Source: Pseudocercospora fijiensis CIRAD86
Taxonomy: Eukaryota; Ascomycota; Dothideomycetes; Mycosphaerellales; Mycosphaerellaceae
DNA length: 64,000 nucleotides
Direction of reading: 5' to 3'
Assembly: GCF_000340215.1 (NCBI RefSeq)
Contig: NW_006921534.1
Span: forward strand, 5,493,407 to 5,557,406
Shown here: positions 33,540 through 45,415 of the stretch, piece by piece
How the letters are laid out: the number at the start of each line of letters is the position of its first letter
Position numbering within the stretch: position 1 is the first letter of the stretch
Program-made: the position numbers and the translations under genes
Notes under the pieces: model-generated
Database searches by the model: none
Seen by the model: only the letters and a program-made list of their open reading frames with translations
Told to the model about the DNA's origin: nothing

Positions 33540-35281
33540 TGCAGCCTAAACGAAGCTAAGAATTCTTAGAAATCCTCTCCCTCCTTAGCGGCGGCTACTT
33601 CCGCCGCTATAATCTTATCCTATTTCTTCCTTATAAACTCGACGATAGCTTTCTTTAATCTTAACCTCATTCTATCTACTTTATTAAGTGCCGCCGGCTA
33701 GTCGTCCTTTGTTAAGTTGCAGATAGTCTCTAGCGTCTAGCCTATACTAACGAAATAGGCGATATAAGGCCGTAGATAGTCGTAGTCCTAGAAATCGCGG
33801 TAAAGAGATACCTAGTCGAAGAATTCTACCGTTAGCTGTTCGCACTAGACGATATTGCGCGGCAGCATAACATTACGTAATCTAGTCTTAATAAGCGCTC
33901 GTCTAGGCGTACGAGAAGGCGTGCCTAGAATAACACCGCTGCCTCGCAATTTATTATCGATAATACGGCCGAGATCGTTACTAAAGTTGTTAAGGATAAT
34001 CGGCTAAATTCTAGCACTTCTAGGCTTCCGAGGGGAGTTAGACTTACTACTACGGCGACCTCTTATCTTCCGGATAGCAGTCTTCTATATATTATTCTCG
34101 ACCTTTCTCTTAATTAACTTAATCTCTAACCTTACCGGCAACCTGTCTTCGAGAGCGCTAGTTTGCTCGTTAACTTTCTACTCTCCGGAAGCTATAGCCT
34201 TATAGCTATCGATTATAGCGGCTTCGAAGAACGGAAAGTAATTCTCGCTATAATCCTTTAGCTTCTAGTTACGCTAGCACGCATACTTACTAGCCTTCTA
34301 GAAGTTACTATAGTCCTTTGTCGTATACAGAAAGTTACGGATAATCTAATAGTCGTACCGCTTCTAAGTCTCGAGTTTAGCTATTATAACGCCGGCGTTA
34401 GCAAGCTAAATTAAGGTTAGATTAGAAGCCGGTTTAACTAACTTTTTGCTGCCTAAAGATCTAGCTGCTACTGTCGCTTTAGGCTTCGTAAAGAAGTTAA
34501 TATTAATAAAGACATTCTTGCGCGAGGCAAGCGCTAATCCTTTGCTAGTATCTAGAGCTTTACTATAGACCTCGTCGCTATTAATATTATCTCTAGCTTA
34601 ATACTAATCGCTAGTAAACGCTGTTTTCTAACCGTCTGCTCTAGTACGGATAACGATACGAGTAAATGCCGCTAAGCTATATAACTTTGCTATCTTCGCT
34701 GTCTACGCGTATCCGTTCTAAGCTTCTTGTTTGTTAGCCGACAAAAACTTTACCGGCTTCGTTGCTATCGTCCGCGCCGCGCCCTTCTTCGTTATATTAA
34801 ATATAGTCTACTATTCTTTATAATAGAAGGTCTCGTCTAAGAAAGAGCTAGGTTGAGTAATAGGAACGTTGCTAGCGGCAAGCGTAGCCTAGCTACTAGT
34901 AGTAGTAGCGGCCTCCTACGCGGCATTAAAAGAGGAGGATATAGAGGTCGCAGCGGAGGAAGAAACAGCCGTTTTTAGTAGCGCTATACCGCTATTATCC
35001 TCTGCCGGCAGTACTACGGTCTCCTTATTTAGTAGACCCGAGGGATTAACGATTAGGTTAGGCTCTTCTACGGTAGTCGCTTTGCTCTTCTTACCGCCGG
35101 AAGACCTACTCTTCGAGCTACTCTTTGCCTGCTAAGCCGTGTTAGCATTCCGTCTAATTAGCGGCGGACTAATAGCCTTCTCGAGAATATAGATTACCTT
35201 CTTTAGCGTAGAGACAATCAATTCGTCGTCTAATCGCGCTAGAGGCACGCCGGCAGTCGTACGAGTCGCTCTTATCGGCAT
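33540..35281 (-). pseudogene. Unidentified repetitive coding remnant, RIP-degraded
   Basis: From ATG 35281 a minus-strand protein can be followed through RIP-type stops. It starts MPIRATRTTAGVPLARLDDE, continues with a Lys/Ser-rich stretch (QAKSSSKSRSSGGKKSKAT after one TAG) and ends near 33,570 with a helical block (KVDRMRLRLKKAIVEFIRKK). I recognise no transposase, RT or integrase motif. It converges on the Tc1/mariner transposase and could be that element's second gene or a separate repeat. RIP density drops abruptly at about 35,400. Confidence 0.4.
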
Positions 35282-35719
35282 TATTATTACAGTATAGCAC
35301 TCGGAAACAGTTAGAATACGCGTACGGGGCTCGAACACACGATTATCCTCTACTCGACGACGACAATTGGGAAGAAACACGATAAAAACCACGTAAAAGT
35401 GCCCCTATTGCCTACCCCTATGCGGCTCAAGAGAGGAGGCGGCTCTGCGGACCGTACTGACAAGTTGGACTCAGCACATAGTAGCATCGAAGGGCATTTC
35501 TGCGCAGGCTTCAAGGTTGGAACAGCAACGTGATGCGTACTTCACCGTCTCCAGCTTCACTCAAACAGACACAGCAGAAATACGGAAGCAGGAGAGCGGT
35601 TTCAGAGTGCGATGGAGCAATTGACCGCCTGAAACACGCTATAAATACCCATTCTCAAATGAGACCCAGTGATAAATCCACGTCGCGTCCCCAGGTCAGC
35701 ACTGCAAATCGCGTACACC

Positions 35720-37230
35720 ATGTTCAATTTCTACAAGCTCGTTCCTATCCTCAAGTTTGCTTCCGCATTTATATTGGATCTATGCTCTGAGGAAGGGAGA
35801 TGCCGCAGTGGTCGCGACCCACAGCATGCTTCCGTCTGCGCTTCAGGGTATTGGCAAGATATGCTCAGCGGCGTTTATGAATGTATAGATGGAGTTCTCG
35901 CCGTTCCAGTCAGACATGACTCTTCAATGACTATCATGCTGCCTGTATCGAGCTCACCGACCAGGTCAATTGCGACATCATCAGAATCCTCCTCTCCACT
36001 CAAGCCTACTACTCAACGACAGGATAGATATATAGAATACATTGGAGATGGCTCCGTCGAGCAAGGTTGGCCAAGATTTGAGGCTTGGATCGACTTCGAG
36101 GAACTGCGAGTTATCTCGGAATCTGCTGGTGAACAGTGCTTATACCTTGGCAGGTTCGAAATAAATCTCCCCGGCATCCGAGCAGCTTGCAACACCAATG
36201 AGAGACTCGAGAACAACTCCCCATCCGAGATCGCCGCTCTGAAATCCGTCATCTTGGCATCAAAATCAGCCTCTTTGGATCCTCGTTTCGTCTTCGCCAT
36301 ACTGATGCAGGAATCGCACGGATGTGTACGCGTAAAGTCAACTCAAAACAGAGGTTCCTGGAACATTGGCATGATGCAGAGTCATGCAGGGTGAGTGGAA
36401 CTCGGATCCAGAGAAGTTTAGTGTGCTCATAGTACCTGCAGCCACGGAACCTGCAACAGAAACCAGGCAGCTTTTGGCGAGCCAAGTTTCGAAGCCAGTA
36501 AAGTCAGCGTCCCATGCCCTCTGGAGGCTATTGCTCGGATGATAAGAGATGGAACGGAGGGCACTAGTGCAGGCCCAGGGTTGCAACAAATGATCCTGAG
36601 TGATCAACGTCACGATGTGTCCCGTTGGTATCGCACAGCGAGGACATACAACTCAGGAAGCGTCGACCTCAGTGGAAGGCTAGAAGTTACAAGCTGCTGC
36701 ACAAAATCCTACGCCAGCGACATTGCAAACAGGCTGCTAGGTTGGACAGGCTCTAGGTGAGTTACAAAGTCAGCACGAAAGCCCATGTCGATAATTAGTA
36801 TAGAGGTCCGTCCACAAAAAAGACGACAAGCGGGACAGATGAGATGAACACCGGGTGGGTGACCATGTATACTCCATCTAGAGACCCGGACCATCCTAGT
36901 AAGCACCCTAAGAGAAATCGACACGACATCACTGATGAGTTGCAAGACGCCTGCGGCGGACTCGCGAGTGAAAAAGACAACGTGGTGGCTGTTGCGAGCG
37001 ATTGGTTTACAACGACAAATTCGAATGATGATCCTATTTGTGATGTGAATGGCGGTAGGCAAATCCGGGCTTGGTTGAACGGAACGAGTGTCACTGTTCG
37101 TGTTATAGATCGATGCCGTGTGTGCGGTAAAGGAGACCTCGACCTCTCTCTTACTCCCTTCAGAAAGCTCACTGGAGATTTTACCGGGAAATATCACAAC
37201 GTAGAATGGGAATTCATGCAGGCTGTGTGA
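35720..37230 (+). CDS. Secreted lysozyme-like / RlpA-like (double-psi beta-barrel) fusion, 470 aa
   Basis: Exons 35720-36390, 36442-36756 and 36804-37230 (introns 51 and 47 nt) keep one frame. ATG 35720 gives a signal peptide (MFNFYKLVPILKFASAF). Exons 1-2 encode a lysozyme/lytic-transglycosylase-like domain: FAILMQESHGCVRV, NIGMMQSHAG, then PCPLEAIARMIRDGTEG, TARTYNSGS and YASDIANRLLGW. After a Ser/Thr/Lys linker (GPSTKKTTSGTDE), exon 3 encodes an RlpA-like double-psi beta-barrel: VAVASDWFTT, DPICDVNGGRQI, VTVRVIDRCRVC and GDLDLSLTPFRKL. The Glu in MQES and the Asp in VIDRC are the likely key acids. The protein probably acts on glycan in the wall or on bacteria. Reading the two modules as one gene depends on the 47-nt intron. 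Confidence 0.7.
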
Positions 37231-37471
37231 CGTGTATGCCTGGTCCGGTAGCTTACTCAAAACGGATTAAAGGTGAGCCTTGTTACCACTGTGACTGGAC
37301 CGCACTACTAACCAGGTGAGCAAGACAAAGCGAGCGTCAGCCCCACCGAACCGTAAGACAAGCTGAAACATCTACGTTTTTGGATAAATTATGCCAAATG
37401 TGGTCAGTCATATGCGATGATGTATATAGAGAGAACGAGCGTGGCGACAATACACTGCAGATCATGTCATC
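37231..37471. other. Promoter region of the SKP1-like gene
   Basis: About 240 bp with no coding signal between the lysozyme/RlpA gene and the next start; a TATA-like atgtatatagag lies near 37,419, about 50 bp upstream of that start. Confidence 0.3.
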
Positions 37472-38564
37472 ATGGTCACTCCAAGCACCGAGAAAGGTGG
37501 CCTCGGTCCCATACCCGAGCTTGTCCTTGAATGTGTAGATGGCGTACGTATCAAGACAGGTTAGTTGTGTGACGGGATTACATCTTCGATGATTAACGAT
37601 GCAACAGGACCAGAATTTGTCATGGCCTCTGACCATTTTCGTGCGTATCTTCGCACTCAACAGCCGAAAGCAGTGGCTGCTTCTACTAAGGTAAGCCATC
37701 AAACATAGAGTGTAGGCAGGAGATGACGTGTAGGAGTAGGCAACATCATTCATCGTGACACAAGCTACACACTGGCTTCAGAAACATACGCCAGTAAACT
37801 TGCCGGAGTCACCCTGGTGGGAGAAGACAGAAGAGCTCAGCATTCCACAGAACGATCTCTATCTTCCATGTGACTTTGAGCAGCTCCTGCAGATCTTCGA
37901 CCTGGCAAGAAACTTTGCAATTGAGCCCTTAATCAGGGTGACAACTCATCAACTCTGGAATGATGTTCCCGACTTCTCCAGCCTGTGTAAGTTGAATGAG
38001 ATGTTTCTGCAGGGAATCATTCAACGTACTCCATATCATGAGGGTCCTATCTTCGAAGAGACATTGCCCATGGTCCCTAGTCTTCTTCAGCTACAGAAGC
38101 TGGGAGTATTCACAGATGGAAGTCGACCATACGGAATTGTGACCTACGAGGTAGACGATGAGGGCAAGGAGTGGTTCTACGAGCAAAGGCCATGCCTTGA
38201 TTTCATCATGACTACTCACAACGACAATTATAAGAAGCTTTTTGATGGTCTCCAGAAACGTCCAGAGATTGTCATGCTAGCATGGACAGTGAATCCCCCG
38301 CAGAGATTTCCATTCCAGGAAAAGTCATCAAATGATGAGAGCGCTTTTCTATTCAACAATTTGGAGGCCTTTCGAGTTGTGAACAGTTCGGGGGGTTATC
38401 AAGAGGATCCGAGCACCTTGGAGTACGAATTTGATCCCGACAACGATCCCGAGTTCCGTCATCAGAGTATGAGGAAGTTTGATCCAGTATTCTTTAGATT
38501 GAAAGCAAGAGATTGGAAGGTGAATGTGGTTGATCTAGTACTCGACGTCGCTCTAGCTATGTAG
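37472..38564 (+). CDS. SKP1/BTB-like protein, 331 aa
   Basis: Exons 37472-37559, 37608-37690 and 37740-38564 join in frame over introns of 48 and 49 nt. The N-terminal half follows the layout of SKP1/BTB-POZ folds: LVLECVDGVRI, EFVMASDHFRAYL, WLQKHTPVNLPE in place of the usual W(C)xxH block, then LPCDFEQLLQIFDLARNFAI and LIRVTTHQLW. The C-terminal 200 residues are unfamiliar, acidic and without transmembrane segments. SKP1-like proteins link F-box adaptors to cullin ubiquitin ligases; this one is too divergent to claim that role. Intron positions were chosen by frame continuity. Confidence 0.55.
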
Positions 38565-39770
38565 ACCTCTTCCAGTCGTATAGAACGCAACACTCGGTCA
38601 TAGTAGAATGGTCTATAATCGAATGCTCATGATCAACTTTCAATTTTCCAAATATCCAGGAAGTCAACCATTCGGCGGGATGAAGGTCAAAGGATGGATG
38701 TCTATTGTATGACACAGTGATAGCCGTAGGCCTACCATTCTTTCTGCTCTCTGAAGTCCGCAAGTAGGAAAGTAGATGTAAAACAAGATGTTACCTGATA
38801 GGCACTTTGGAGGCTAAGGACCCAAACAACTTGCCTGGGACTCGGATCTGGAGACAAGAAATAGGTACAACAGATTTTGCCGAACGTTCGATCACTATAT
38901 TTAGCTATTGATTGCAGCCCTTGACTTTAAATGTTCAAATATCGACCACTTTCCAAACGCTGTGAGCTACACAATGCCTGACTACACTGTTGTTGTGATC
39001 CTATATGGTCAGTAGACAAGGCAAAGGAAGATACTCCTAGTGCTCTTACACACCTTTTCGGTAAGCGGCACCTTTCATTGGAGATTCCTTGAAGCCCTCT
39101 CATTGGACTCTTGCTACATGAGTTCTAGCGATCACCATCTTAGGGAGGGATCTGTAATTACATTCCTGCACAATGCCGAATCTTCCGATGAGTATTCGGC
39201 TACTGAGAAGTGAGCAGGTGCCAAGTTGTGAGACCTCTGTTGGATGTAAGCGTAGAAAGCGGCAAAGTAAGTCTTAGATGCAAAACAGGAATGTGAAACT
39301 CTTGAACAGATAGTGCTTCTTTCAGCCATTCTAAGGCAGTACCAGTCCACAAGTCCCGAAACGAGGCAATGTACTCCTGTCTAGGATGTCTAGTCCTAGA
39401 TTCAGCTCTCTCGTACGCTTATGTACAAGGCCTAACTATATATCTAACGAGTGTTCTAATAGAGTTCTAACCTTTCTAGATTGCAACCTAACATGCCCGT
39501 CTGGCATTAATCTCTACTTAAGTGTTCGCTCTAGTCTAGTAATCGTCGCTTAGGATCTCTCTCGAATAGCTAACACTTAATAGCCGGTATAGCTTGCTCT
39601 AGTAGCGAGTACACGCCTATTAAAATTCTTCGATATCGTCTCCGTAGGCCGGAGCCGCTAATAGTTCTACTAGCTAGTCCCAACGTTATGTTACTTTTGC
39701 GCTAGTATCTATAGACATTGCTGTCGCAAATTCTATAGTAAATTCTCCGCGTAGGTCTAGTCGTATCCTA
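38565..39770. other. Intergenic, then start of RIP-mutated DNA
   Basis: From 38,565 to about 39,380 the DNA has normal composition and no supported gene. From about 39,380 the sequence turns TAG/CTA-rich. This mutated stretch is single-copy as far as the window shows and runs into the 5' part of the RING gene, so it is probably RIP spreading from the Copia element. Confidence 0.45.
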
Positions 39771-40195
39771 GGTACCAACTCGCCGTACGCACTTACTAAC
39801 GACGCTTCTCGGAGAATACTAACTAGAGCTAGCGTACGTAGTCGGGCACCAAACTCTACTATAGACTCTCTACGTAGGTTAAACCGACTAGCCGCGAACT
39901 TACCGAACGTTTACGGCGAGGCAGGCTTTAAAAGACTAGCTACGAGAGAGAATCGAAGATACATTAATCGTAGGGACAATACTAACAGCAATCTAGAGGT
40001 CCTAAACATTAGACCTATTCCTATAGAAATGGCTGATAGTGCTGTAGGCCTAATGCTACTAGACACTAGACCTAGGTTATTAACAAGTAATAATGTCGTA
40101 AATAATCGAGCTAAGGCTACCGTACCCGTTCCGAGCCGTTCTAAGGGACACCTAGCGATAGAATACAATGCCGAAGCATCGAACGATTATGCTAT
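39771..40195 (+). pseudogene. 5' part of a RING-finger gene, cut off by Copia and RIP-mutated
   Basis: An uninterrupted 141-codon frame ends exactly at the Copia insertion point. It is in the reading frame of the gene body that resumes at 45,540: the target bases gctat here and gccat at the far side sit at the same codon positions (GCC AT|A). Upstream at 39768-39770 an in-frame TAG appears, most simply a RIP stop, so the gene began further upstream. The readable part is Arg/Asn/Leu-rich (DSLRRLNRLAANLP) without a recognised domain. Composition differs sharply from the 3' part because this side is RIPed. Confidence 0.65.
40191..40195. repeat. Copia target-site duplication, left copy (mutated)
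   Basis: gctat here pairs with gccat at 45535-45539. The single difference is C-to-T in a CpA context, as expected for RIP on the left flank. Confidence 0.85.
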
Positions 40196-40314
40196 ACTTG
40201 ATATAACTAATGTATTCAGAAGAGGGCTAATCTATAGGAAGCCTAAAGATAAAGTGCGCAGTTTCAGCCTTAGGCATTATGCACGTAATACTACATATAC
40301 TACACACTTTAAGT
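40196..40314 (-). repeat. Copia 3' LTR (119 bp), heavily RIPed
   Basis: It aligns without gaps to 45416-45534. About 15 of 119 positions differ, all transitions; 14 are mutated in this copy (C-to-T or G-to-A within CpA/TpG). The ends are ACTTGA and TTTAAGT, the latter a mutated TTCAAGT, so the LTR has short terminal inverted repeats. A purine run (taagggggta on the minus strand, 40324-40315) lies just inside, the expected polypurine tract. Confidence 0.9.
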
Positions 40315-43300
40315 TACCCCCTTATCGCGTACATATAGCCAAACAAAGCAAACAAAGGGGTATTAGGTATAGAAACAACTAGACCACTTTCAGGCTATTA
40401 TAACAAAGCAATCTAATAAACAAACAAACAAACATGTCGCCGACCTAGGACTAATACTACCCCTAGGGTGTTATTAGCAAACTATCTATTTAGTACTTAG
40501 TAGTAGGCTAAGCGGCGCTCTTAATCGCAGCCTTATAATCTACTAAGTTCAACTACTAAACAAAGCGACTATACTTAAGCTTATTAAGCGGCTTAGTAAA
40601 GCTATTAGCGATCTAGTCGTACGTACTAATCTAGGTAATAGCGATAGTGCTATTAGCGATCTTCTCGCGGATATAGTAGACTCTAGCGTCTATATGCTTA
40701 GTACGGCTATCGATACTCGTCGACTAAGTAATAGCGATTACTAACTAATTATCCTCGTATAGCGTAATAGGCTTAATAGTGCCCTTATAACTAATTTCCT
40801 CTAACAACCGAGCTAGAGTAACAGCTTCTTTAGCGCTAGTTATTAACTAAACATACTTAGCCTCTATAGACGACAGAGTAACTAAGGTCTAGCGGCCGGA
40901 CTTATATAATAGAGGTCCGCCGGCAATAGTAAAGTAGAAGCCTCCTATAGAGCGACGAGTAATCGGATTATTAGCTTAGGAAGCGTTATAGTATCTAACA
41001 AAGTTAAGCTCGTTCTTATTCTATATACCTCGGAAGTACAAGTTACGGCTTAGAGTGCTAACTAGGTACTTAATAAGCTAAAGAAGCGCGGCATAGTGCT
41101 TCTTAGTCGGGTTGGAAATGTATCGTAACAGTAGGCCTATAGTATAGCAAGTATTAGGTCGTGTAATTATAGCTAGCTATAGCGCTTTACTAACACCTTC
41201 CTAATACTAAGTCTTGAAGGCAGCGCTAGTAGTGTAGCCCTTAGGTGTACGCTAAATCGATGTCTTAACGTATCGAGGTGCTATTAGTATAGTAGGAGCT
41301 ACTCGGCCCTATATGCTATACTTCTCGCTAAGCCTATTTAAATAGGCATCCTAAACGACGTAAATAGTACGCTAGTCGCGGTTACGAATGATCCGCATAC
41401 TAAGATAGTAGTGCAGGTCGCCTAGCTCTCGTATACTAAAACGGTCCTTTAGCAACTAAGCTACTGCCTCTAGTGCTAATAGAGTGTAGGCGATAATAAT
41501 TATGTCGTCGATATAGATAACAATAATAGAGCCGCTAACAACGTGTTTAAACACACACATATTAGCTATTATTAGCACAAAGTCTAGGCTCTTTAGGTAC
41601 TTCCGAAGCTCTTCGTACTACAGCATTAGTAACTGCTTCAAACTATATAGTGCCTTTAACAATAGGCAAACTATGCCCTTTCTACGGTCCTTAAAGCCGT
41701 GTAGTTGTTCGACGTAGATCTTATACTTGTTACCGATAAGCGCATTAAGGAAAGCCGTTAGAATATCGTATTGCTTAGCCTCTAGGTCGTAATAGGCGAT
41801 TAAGCTAAATAGTGCTCGCAGCGTAGACGGCTTAGCGATAGCTGTATAGGTCTTATTATAGTCCTGTCCCTCAACCTAAGTAAAGCTACGGACAACCTAT
41901 CGAGCCTTAAACCGGCTTACCTTGCTATTAGCGTTACGCTTAATAGTAAACACCTATCGACTACGGATAACCTTGCGACCTTTAGGTACTTCTAGTCGAG
42001 AAATATGTACCTATATATAGTTGTCTATTAATAACTTGTATTCAGCCTTATAGGCCTCCTTCTATTATAGCTAATACTGCGACTCCTTAGCGGCCTTAAA
42101 GCTCTTCGGAATTGGAATAGTATCGTTAGGCTTCTGTTTAGCAATATAGTAGGCGGCTATAAAGCCCTTTATATAGGCTATCGGCATGTTAGTAAGGGTG
42201 CGGCGTTCTTTGCGATAGAGAGCGCCTATGTCGGCTAGATAACTACGTAGCAGTTTACGAGCGCTCTTATTGCTTCGTATCTTACGTATAGAGCGACTAC
42301 TAGTCTTAGTCGGCCGCTTAAACTTAGGCAACTAACTAGGTTCGCCCTTCTTAGCCTATAGATTATATGCAGGCTGTTCCTTAGCGGATTAGAAACCATC
42401 CTTATTACTTAATAGAGGTTAAATAGCCGGCAGGTCGTCCTCGTTTAGTAGTAGATTAGCAACCTAGTCTGCTACTTCGGTATTTAGCTCTTCCGTAGGT
42501 GCGTCTTATTAAGCCGGAAGCTACTAGACTATACTAGCTGCTTCTGTAGGTGTAATCTTATTCGTCGTGCTATTAAACAAAGCCGGCATAATAGACTCAA
42601 TAGTAATAAACTAGCTCTTAGACAGGTTATTAGGGTTAGTATATAGCGCTATACTATTAGGTAGTAAGAGCTTACTAGATTCAATAAACTAGACATCCTT
42701 TAAAGTAACTACCTTGTACTTAATTAGCAGGTAGATCATATATTTGCCGGAGTCTACCGAGTGCTTAGCATAGCTAACAAGCTTGCTAACAAGACTACGA
42801 CTGTCGAGCTTCTTACTACGAGCAACGTTATAATCATAGACAATAGCTATACAGCTATAGGTACGCAGGTGCTAAGCGCGTAGCTACGTGCGTAACTAAT
42901 TTAGCTCCTTAGCAATAATAGTATATAGACTATCTCTACCGAATGACTAGCTTAGTATAATATTAAGGACATGCGTAGTAGCGCTAACAGCGTGTAGCTA
43001 TAGAGCTTTTAGCAGGTTAGTATATAGCATTATCTTCCGAGTAGTCGAATATATAATGTAATTGCTAACCTTAGTAAGACCGTTCTGTATAGAAGAATAA
43101 GGAGCTATAACCTGCAGTACAATGCCCTAATTACGAGCCTAGCTTAATAGCTAATTTCCGCCGTATTTACCCCCTCTATCGAGGCGGTAGATTAGGATCG
43201 AATAGCTAGTTTATATACGGACGTGTATACGATGTTCCTTAATAGCTACTGCAGCCCCTAACTTAAGTAAGCTAGCATACTCGTAACGATAGCCTAACTT

Positions 43301-43606
43301 AGCGTATATAAACAGCGTGAAATATCGCTCCTATAATAGGCTAGGGTTGGTAATAGTAACTATATCTACATAGACAATGTAGTAGATCGTAGATAGTCGA
43401 AGGCGTAGCAGGCGGTTATATTCCTTATATGCTATTACTATTCGACAAGCAATGCAGTTACGGAAGTTCTTCTTGCCTCTAATAATAACAATCTAACTAT
43501 TAGCCTCTATCTAAAGGAGCTTGCTATAGTAAATATAACTATAGCGCAGGTGCTACTTATCTATAGTGCCTACCGGCACCCCCTTCTTCGATAGAAGCGT
43601 AACAGC

Positions 43607-43975
43607 CTATTGTCTAGAGGTAGGTATAAGTAGAAAGGGAAGGCTATCCTTGCGGTAGGTTTGAGCGATAGTAACCTTATTGCTCTTAGCATTATATACA
43701 AACAAGACTCGCTTGTTATTACGGTAGAAACAGCCCTTGTCGGCTAACTTCTCGGTAGACAGAAGGTTAGCTACTAGACCTGGAACATATAGCGTTTTAG
43801 ATAGCCGTAGTGTACTAATAGCACTATGCTTATTAACTACCTTAGTACTAGCAACGCTAATAAGCGTAGCGTGCTTAGTATTGCTACTAAAGCGTATAGG
43901 AATGCTACAACCCTCGTATTCTATAAGAAGCGAGGCATTATTAACTATGTACATACTAGTACCCGAGTCTACGAC
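43607..43975 (-). pseudogene. Copia protease / pre-integrase segment
   Basis: The longest surviving open stretch of the Copia polyprotein (about 115 codons). It carries MYIVNNASLL just after the expected DSG catalytic loop, which falls at a mutated site, then TLYVPGLVANLLSTEKLADK and CFYRNNKRVLFVYNA. The rest of the polyprotein on both sides is broken by TAG stops. Confidence 0.75.
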
Positions 43976-45390
43976 CTAGTTAGTAGTACGTATAGCAGCA
44001 GTTAGTGCCGTAGAAGCCTAGTCGCTAACAGTAATAGTAGCATTAAAAGACTATTAGTAACTAGTCGTAGGCGGCGCTATATCCGTCCGAGGATCGTTAT
44101 AGAATAAGGATAGTGTCCTATTAGTATACAAACCCTATAGAGCCGTAGCAGGCGGAGCTAGCGGCGGTTGCTATTGCTAAGTAGTTAGTATACGCTACTG
44201 CTTCTTCTTAGCCTTCTACTGTTTACGTCGCTATCGATCTTCTTCCTTTAAATATAGATATTTGTTATAGCAGCGGTTAGAAGGGTGCGACCCCTAACAA
44301 TAGGCGCACTTCTTACGGTTAGACTAATAACTATTCTAGTTGCTTCTACCGTAGCCTCGACTATTGTTATTGTTATTTCCGCGGCTACTACGACCGCTAC
44401 GGTTCGAGTTACCTCGACCGCTATTGTTGTTGCTATTGCTACCTTGCTATTATAGTTAGCGCTAAAGACTAAAGAAGCTATTGTATTAGGCCTAGTTTAA
44501 TTAAGCTACATTCTTATTAAGCAACGCGCTAATAATATTGTTAAGGGTACTATTATTAATAGTATACTCTAAGGCGCGCATCTGCTTACGTCGCATCTAT
44601 GCGAAAGCCTCGTAGAATAGTGCGATTTGTATAATAAACATATAAACAGCCTAGTATTAACTAATAGCTAATTTAGTGTCCTTTAAGGCACCGAGCTTCT
44701 TCTTATATTCGTTATAGAACTTCTTAACATCCTTGCTATCGTAGCGAAGGGTAATGTAGTCCTAGAAGAGCATAAATTTAGTAGACCTACCTTTACTAGT
44801 ATACTTCTTATATAGATAACTCTATACTGCCTAGGAGGTATCGAGTCTAAGTAACGACTACTAAATCTCCGATATATAGTTAGCGAATATCTACGTACGT
44901 GCTAACTAGTCCTTTGCCTCCTATTTATCTTAGCGGTCTTTAAATTGCTCCTATATTTTAGTAGATAACAGCTTAACTTTAGGCTTTAGGCGGGTCCTCT
45001 AGATATAGCGCTATACCTATATGCCTTTAAGGGTACCCTTAGCGGCGTAGGCCTATGCTAGATAATTCTCCTTGTTCTTTAGCTTAGGAATATTGCTTAT
45101 ATAAGCGTTAGCGGTAGTAGGGGGAGCTATTACTAATAGCGACGGCGATAATATAGAAAGAGACTATAGACTTGTCTTAAGAATGTAACGAGGCCGCCGA
45201 TAGGCGCGCCTATATCGTACTAGTATAGCGGACAGCCGATACTATTGTTATGTAACCGACTCGAGTTAGGACTAGCACCTACTAGAATACTTAAAGGCGG
45301 CGGTAGCAACGATAGTATTAGCGCAATTTTTAGTAACGAGCGCTAGCTACGTAGCAGTCGGAGTGACTATTAGAATACGTGTTATATGCG

Positions 45391-45415
45391 TTAGAAACGC
45401 AGGGGGCTCATAACC
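45391..45415 (-). other. Copia primer-binding site for half initiator-Met tRNA
   Basis: Directly inside the 5' LTR the minus strand reads GGTTATGAGCCC then CCTGCG. The plus strand (gggctcataacc) equals the anticodon-loop end of a eukaryotic initiator methionine tRNA 5' half, and similarity continues into the D-arm side (gttagaaacgcag). Copia-type elements are known to prime with such a cleaved half tRNA. Confidence 0.85.

Noticed and set aside
35281..35400. tRNA-like motif (ttcgagcccc on the minus strand)
   Set aside because: No acceptor, D or anticodon arms can be folded around it.
31966..35420. Weak similarity between the two sides as terminal inverted repeats of one mariner element
   Set aside because: The match is short, gapped and T-rich, and no TA duplication could be fixed; chance is likely.
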